From positions 50,926,750-50,990,749 of the forward strand of contig CM049318.1 of the NCBI GenBank assembly GCA_026874595.1: a stretch of 64,000 bases of DNA, in the 5' to 3' direction. Within the stretch, counting starts at the first letter, position 1; every line of letters starts with the position of its first letter. This document shows, one piece after another, positions 56,832-64,000 of this stretch. The notes under the pieces are model-generated. The model made no database searches, was not told where the DNA came from, and worked only from the letters and a program-made list of their open reading frames with translations. Position numbers and translations under genes: made by a program. The stretch is from Sipunculus nudus. Lineage: Eukaryota > Annelida > Sipuncula > Golfingiida > Sipunculidae.

Positions 56832-59800
56832 TTATATATATTAAGGGAACATAATTATGGCAAGACTAATCTGAAACTAGCCATAAGAAGTGGAATATTG
56901 ACATTTCCAGCATATATGTCTGCTTAACGTGTTTTTACTTGTATGCATTCATCCGTCCTTGTCCTGTCACTGGACATAATGTTTCATCACAAAAAAGCCT
57001 ATTTCACTGTGGATTTTCATAAGAGGTATTTGGATAAGTTCCGGTATAGCTATGAATCTGCAGCTCATCCGGTGAACCCGTGTTCCTGAATCATGATACT
57101 GTGTACAACACAGGGACGTTCGATTAGAAGTTCCTGGTGGAGGTATTTAAGTAGGCTACGACTACTTGTCAAGTTTACATGTGTTCCTTGGTCTAGACAT
57201 TTTGCTGATTGCAAAGTGCGAATTGACCCTAAGCTGAGTAGTAATTTTATGCTTTTAAAATAATTTAGCAGAGCTGATGTAGAGCTCTTTCGTTTATCTG
57301 TGTGCAGCAAAACGTGAACCAAGTTTTTTTTACACGGTCGGGTAATGATATTTGTCTCACAAGAGTGCGACTCTGCTGATTAGTGTCTGTAGGCGTCAAT
57401 CACTGCTTAATTCTCCCACACTGCCTGACTGGAGAAACGACCTTTGGGGAAGGGTCGATGTTTGTGGCCTTCTTTGTTCCGTCATAACATTCTCATCCTT
57501 CACGCAGGCTAGCTGCCCAGAGGGTCAGAAAGCCAACTGTTTTAAATGTAGAAAGCCTACTTCGAACAGCGCGTTTTATGCCGGCACCCATGTCCGGAAA
57601 GGATTGCAGTTCAGATAAGGTGCAGAATACAGCATTCGAATGCAACATCCCGACCAAAACTGCAACGTGCGACCACCCCAAGATGACGGGCGGTTGTGAT
57701 TGCTGCAATAACCAGATCAAAGGGTTATAGTTCTATGCTCTACCATAACCCAAATACATGAAAGATGCTATATAACCGGTCCTTCAAAGATGACGGCATC
57801 CACCATCTGAAATGGAAAAAAAATAATCAACAGTTAGAATAGATAAAACTATCAACTTAAAATACTGTTCAGACGGACATTACGAAAACATAGAAACATA
57901 ATAAAACACAACCGTTTTAAAGCTAAGGATGCTGATTAATTTGATTCTGGTATTTTTCTTGAAATTCTTAAATATTTTTCTATATTACTTTGGAATTTTT
58001 ATTATAACATTGATAGAAATCCATTCTATATGCCTGCTGATGATAAAAATGACTTTTAATTTTATTATAATTTAATGTTTTTTTTTCACTATCGGTAGCA
58101 CAAAGGGGTTTAATCTCCATACTTTTATGAAAAGGTTCTAATTTTACTTTCAAATGGAGGAAGGTAAACCAGTTACTAGGGATTTTCTGTTTTAAAATAT
58201 GGGGACCTTTATTAGAAATGTTTTTGGTACAAATATACATGTTCACATTACGATAACTTGCGGTTCTCAATGATTCAGTTTGTAAGGATATTTGAGAAAC
58301 ATCCATGGTGTCGCTGCACGGTCAGACATGCTTGTTTCTCGTTGTAGATTAAACGACCATTTTAAAGAAGTGAACGTTGGATAGTATTCATTTACATTTT
58401 TGAATCATCTGCCATCCTGTTAGCTTCTCGTTTGCAGGGAAAGTAATGCAGGTAAATCAATTTTGGTTGCATTCTTGTTTGTACATGTTGTATCTTATTG
58501 TTGGAATAACGGTCATCTTCTGTACAACAGGTGTCCGTTTTTTATTATAAACATTATTCGTTACGAGCAGACATAACTTATCTTCTAAGCCGCTCTTCGC
58601 ACTGGTAGTCAGGATCGAAGACATTCTAGCAACCCCTTCCTCACCATAGCGGTCAGCAATTGCGAACAGGTGGTTTTCTAGCTTACTTGCCCCGAACAGA
58701 GTTTAGAAATTGGCCAAGGGTTTGGAGTCCCTCTGAATTCTGACAAGCATCCACCCAATGGCATGGACTATAATATAATAAGTCATTGAGACATTTTTGA
58801 ACCAGCATGCGTTAGAAAGTATCCGCTGCCAAGTCTGAGGTGATTGGTGCAAGGTATGTCACATTTATCTCAAGGACTGGAAGTATTGTAGGTTTCCGCT
58901 TAATAATGACTTTCAATCTAAATTTAGAACTGAATCCGAGTTCTCATAACAAAATTACTGGAATAAACAGGGGAGTTGCACCCTAAACGTGCAGATACAT
59001 TAGGTTCCATTTTTGATAACGCAAATTACCGGAGTTCACTGGCGCCCTAAAACTTGAGAAAAAAATTATTCCAAGTTCTCATTCCAAAAACCACAACAGC
59101 CTAGACTCGGGGAAAATATAGATCCCGGTTCTCTTAGATAAATTACGGAAATATACAGGCGGGTGGTAGGTTAAGTCTTTGGAAAAATATAGTCCCTGTA
59201 CTCATAAAACCCCGGAATGGACAGATAAGTGGCCGGCTAGACCAGTGAAAATATTATAGGCCCTGTTCTAATAAGTAATATAAAGTACCAGAATAGGCAG
59301 GCGAGTGGGACCTAAAACCTGCAGACATTATATACCGGGTTTCGTAACGGGTCTTTATTATCTATCTGACCTTTATAACTTAAAGGTAATTCCTTGGAGC
59401 TTTTGCAAAAATAGGCTAGAAAACATGGATATCACGACACACAGATTGCTTGTTTTATTTAAATCAACGTGTTTATAATATATGGGGGCAAGCTAAAATC
59501 AAATAAATTAAACAAAGGCATCTGGCGGCAAGTCAGTTAGGCCATAACTTTGCAAATGGGATTTTACAGAAAGTGACCTTTCTACCTTTGCATATATGCA
59601 ACCTTCCACCTTATGTTATATGTTTTCTCCATTTGAAAACATTGCTGTGTTTAGAAATAAGTTCATACGCTTCTCATGGAGATGGTATAAGAACTTTTCA
59701 TATCAAAACCTATCCTAAGATCAATAAAATATACACAGAAGAACCTAGAAGTGACATAAATTCTTTTACAAAATGCAGCAGATGAATGTGCAGCTTCAAT

Positions 59801-62431
59801 GTAATAATGATTATAACAGTTGACGTTATTACCATAGTGGTCGTGTCTAAGTTATCAGAATTCGGAAATAGGTCTTCTTTTTGGTCTTATATGGGTTAAA
59901 ACTGTCACCAGTATTTCCAAAAAAAAAAAAAAAATGACAAAATTTTGCAGAAGGGAGAGCTAATGATTTTTTAATGGATCAATCAAGTTTTAGGCCTTGG
60001 AGAGGGAATGTGTTCGTTGAGTGCTTTCTAATGCTATTGCAATGCGCTTGGAAAACATTATTATTTATATTTGTAAATATTAGGACATAGTTGCCAGCGA
60101 GATATGAAAGTCTTGATATTTCAATAATGTAAACTCATAAGAAAACTATAGGAAAATGGCACTGTTGCAGCTAATGATAGGCTAAAAGTGACACACATGT
60201 TGCATTCCACTGTTAAGAAAAGCTGAAACATTTTTTCTGATAATGGTCGTATTATATTACTGCCTTTCATACGATATAGCATTCTGATGGCGACAAAAGA
60301 TTGTTTTTATGATACCAGTATCACCATGAATACCAGTATCACAAAGTAAATCCACTGTAAGATCAGAATCTTGCAGCCGGCGACAATCAAGTCATTCACG
60401 CAGGCAAACTTTTTCAAATTACATGCTAAAGAGACATTTGTTTAATTATCTTCGTTCATTGTTATGCGGTCTGAAAGTTTTATCTGTTGGTAGATAGCGG
60501 AAACATTTTATTTTGGGCGAACAGTTATAGCTTGGTCCTTAGTATAAAGGTGAACGTACAGGGCTGACCTGTAACGTATGCACAAATTACAGTAAAAAGA
60601 AATTACAGATTGAAATGTCATGTTGTAGAATGTATGTTGCACTAAGTATGTAAACCTTTCTAGATATACCTAATTCATCTCGAATTCACAGATTTCAGAA
60701 GAAACAGAATTGCAAGATTGAAAAATATAATTGTGACATTGCGCGGGAAGGCTACCAGGTGGTGTTCGTGCTATTTTTATTTTTTGTACCCTGATCGCTG
60801 GTCTTGCAAGTTTATTTCCACTTGTGTACAGGAGTTAGCAAATGGTCTGACATTAAAATATTGGTCGGTATCATAATATTTTTCAGAGAAAGAAACTAAT
60901 TATATTTTACACACAATTTTATGCGAATAGTTCCCTTAAAAGACAGAGATATATCTGAGACCATAATAACATATGGCTCCCCTCAATATATTTGAAACAT
61001 GATGATATTTTTTTAAAAATTATAGTCAGATTTAATCATGGTAAAAATATAAAACTGTATAAATTTCCTTTCAGCTACTTGCTAAATTTAGAAATACCAG
61101 GGATCATTTCAAACATGCTTTCTTATTTTTTATTTTCATAAATTTTGTACCATATATTTAGAATTTAAATTAAGATAAATTAGAAATGTTACAATTTTGC
61201 TTCATTTGAAGATTGATAACCTATTTTGTACAATAACTTATATAAACACCCAGTTGCTAAAACCTCTAACCAATTATGTAGTACTTTGAGTTCTGACATG
61301 GACTAAAGCTTCTGTTTTTAGGGACTCTGACTTGGAATCGAAGGTAAACAATAATGCTAACACCCATTAAAAGGTTATCCTGGGATAGTTTGTATACAAA
61401 TTTATACCAACAATTTAATCACTTGTAAATGGACATACTACCGCTCTTTTGTAGTTTGACAGAAAACAACAAATGTCCACGCTGTATAGGTTTATCAAGA
61501 TAACCGTAATTCACTTTAAAAACAGAAAAAAGACCAAATCTCCCGCCAAAATTGAACGTGTGAACATTGTACTTTGGGTGATATAAATATCATGAGAAAT
61601 TCGACAAAATTAACTAATGTAAAAATAATTAAAATCACAATGTTAACCAAGCACATGGCTTGTAAATAAGTCTGAGTGAAATATCACATTATCCGTCAAA
61701 TATAAAAGTTAAACTTTGAAAAAATAAAGGCCCACGTATCATTCAGGCTTGACCAAAGCCTAGTCATGCCAGGATATACTTCCAATATTAATTAGAAGTA
61801 GGAATGAGCAAGGGTTGTTATACATATCGCATGTAAAATGTGTAAGAAAACAGTTAAAAGTTCACAGCAAAAAATGTAAAAAAAAATGCAAGTGTGATTA
61901 GAACTTAATCAGGTAAGGAAACACGAATAACATTCTGAGAAATCCTGGCCAAAAGACATTTTTGATTTAATATGAAAGTAACCAATCGTAAGAATTTCCA
62001 AAATCATTCAAGTAGGACAAAAACCTAATCAAACGGATCTCTCATAATGCACACCTGCAAAGTCGTAGTGATATGAGTAATAATTTCGGAGATATCGCTG
62101 CTTATATGAAATGTAAAATTTTTAATGAAAAAATGAAACCATCCACAAATCAGTGAAGTGTTAGTGGTGTGTCAATTAATCAATTATATGGATGTTTAGT
62201 CATTTTCTTTCATAATCGATTAAATTATTTGCACCTTCGCGTAATCGATGTCAAATGATTATTTATGAACATGCAATAATTTCATATTATCAAGAAAAAT
62301 TTTAAATCTTTTTTTTTTGAGATATAAGAAAGACGGGACACAAAACAGTGCACTCGTACAATTTACCACCTGGGTTGATTGGTTAAGAGCCTCGCCTTTC
62401 GAAAACAACATAATTTCATAAGAAACGCTAA
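56832..62431 (+). repeat. Tandem duplication unit D, 5.6 kb
   Basis: Begins TATATATTAAGGG right after GAAACGCTAAT and ends with the same GAAACGCTAAT at 62431, after which sequence is unique. It holds the copy D relic at the same relative place. Copies are identical over kilobases, including non-coding DNA. Confidence 0.9.
57508..57748 (+). pseudogene. Copy D: relic of exon 6, identical to copy C
   Basis: Base-for-base the same as copy C as far as I can read, offset by 5596, including the same frameshift and nonsense codon. It therefore arose by duplication of an already broken copy. Confidence 0.75.
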
Positions 62432-64000
62432 TGAAATGAACTGTAAAACAAATCCGAATATTGCTAAACAGGCACGTGTTTTTGTTTATATTATTTTAGA
62501 TCAAGAGAAGTCTCCTGTGACAAAAAGGATTCATCACACGGTTTTATCTCATAAATATTGTTACATATACAAGCATACAGTGGGTTTATTGTAAAGGGAT
62601 TCGAAATAAGTTATATTTCAGTACATTTTTTGTGCACGTCCGTTGCACCACTCCCGAATCTCACCTGCTTATAAATAATCATGTAGGTAGAAAAAAATGT
62701 TTAAGTACAAGTAGTGTATAATAAGCATTTTATACTTGACCTTGGATCTTCACATGGTCCCGAAGAACAAACTAACTGAAGACACTTTGTCATTCTTGAA
62801 AAAAGTTTCTGTGTATGCAAGTACAGTCGGAGTGTGTGATTTGTAATAAGCATCTTATAAAGGCACTCTGTGTGACGACTGAAGAGAAAGGGTCTGCAAT
62901 AAAATTTCAACAGTCATTCACACTTTGAATAGTGCTAACTAATTTACCAGATGAGAAATACACCACGAGTATTTTATTTTCTGTTCACCAAATACTTTAT
63001 CATCAAAATATGCAAATAAATTGCGCAAAAATAAACAAGAAAGTATAAGCAGGAAAAGACGGATTCAGGCAAAAGTTGCTATTTATGAGTGTTAAGTTTT
63101 GTATCAATCATATAACACCTTACCATTTAGAAAACCAATAGGATAGCAAACAAAAAAAGAAATAAAAACAATTAAATTTATTTCTGCACAAGATTTTCGA
63201 AAATGTTTATATAACTCATTACCATCATTAAGAATACATGAGACAGATGATTTATGTTTTCTCTATGATCATATGCAATCTGACACAAATATGCATTTGA
63301 TATTAAGAGGTGTTGCGTGCCTTCTCAATTGCTTTGATCCTATGTTGTGTAGACATTTATCTTCTATGAATAGAAATTTGTTTCTGTCTTACTGCATGAT
63401 CTAAGTTACATGAAACGACCTTAGATGAAGAACAATAAATCTAAAGTACGTTAATATTTGTCTCCCCATATATTTAGTATTTCAGTCCAAGAACAGACAC
63501 GTTTTGGCAAACTTTGTCATGACTACATTCATATATCTATCCATTCCGTTAACAATGACACTACCAGTATAAATTTAGAATATACGTTCTGAATCTCAGG
63601 CATGATTAAAGTATAAAAATGTGTATGTTGATAATATCTTTTGCAAGAAAGCAACTGAATACTATTCTCATTTGATGTCGCAAACTAGTAGGCTATTTGG
63701 ATTTGTTGATTTATAATTTTCTTTGAGTTCTGCATAAAAGGAACGGTATTCAGTATTCCAATATATTCTAAAATGTCTCTCGTTCTATAAACAATGCTTG
63801 TAGCTCTTTATACGTAATTAATATCCTTATCTTGCTTTCAAATATAAATAAATCTGGAACTAGAATATTGTTACTATAGTTTATCGACTCATTGCTTATA
63901 GCGTTTTATGCATTTTTCTATTATAACATGTTCACCATATGAACTGGTTATAAACTTTTCTCCATATGAGGGCTTCCTTCAAACCCCTTAAGAAATGTAT
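62432..64000. other. Unique AT-rich stretch, nothing recognised
   Basis: No similarity to the gene family, no mobile-element motif and no convincing exon. ORFs are short and start inside the duplicated unit or lack any familiar motif. Confidence 0.4.

Overview
The window is eukaryotic, AT-rich, intron-dominated DNA, most likely from a marine invertebrate and probably a mollusc (bivalve-like). Reasons: one split gene with GT/AG introns of 1.2-4 kb; several kinds of LINE, one with a 2A-like leader; a Penelope-like element; a tRNA-like SINE; a solo LTR; many short tandem repeats. There is no bacterial gene organisation. The species is an inference, not a reading. All gene calls come from reading exons, splice sites and conserved motifs by eye. 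|| Layout. (1) 1-13.5 kb: gene copy A, plus strand, exons 2-6 of a secreted trypsin-fold protein; exon 1 should lie about 0.9 kb upstream of the window. (2) 13.5-28.7 kb: mobile DNA: a tRNA-like SINE with (TA)n, a decayed Penelope-like element, a fold-back element, and an L1/Tx1-like LINE (minus strand, about 16.5-26.8 kb) split by a nearly full-length second LINE (17812-22657) with a 12-bp target-site duplication. The inner LINE begins with a hydrophobic leader ending in a 2A-like motif. (3) 28.7-42 kb: gene copy B, with promoter and signal-peptide exon but two in-frame stops. (4) 42-49.6 kb: minisatellites, an inverted piece of intron 5, relics of gene flanks and a third LINE relic. (5) 49.6-62.4 kb: two tandem, almost identical 5.6-kb units, each holding only a broken last exon (copies C and D) and its flank. 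(6) 62.4-64 kb: AT-rich sequence with nothing recognised. || The central theme is an expanding and decaying tandem family of catalytically dead serine-protease homologues. The encoded protein has a signal peptide running straight into a trypsin-like N terminus (ILGG), so no propeptide. All three catalytic positions are changed (His to Gln, Asp to Gly, Ser to Ala) in both readable copies. An acidic linker and a Cys-rich C-terminal domain I do not recognise follow. Copy A is open wherever it can be read, B is a recent pseudogene, C and D are relics. Shared and unshared insertions (a solo LTR in both A and B; two insertions only in A) order the duplication history.
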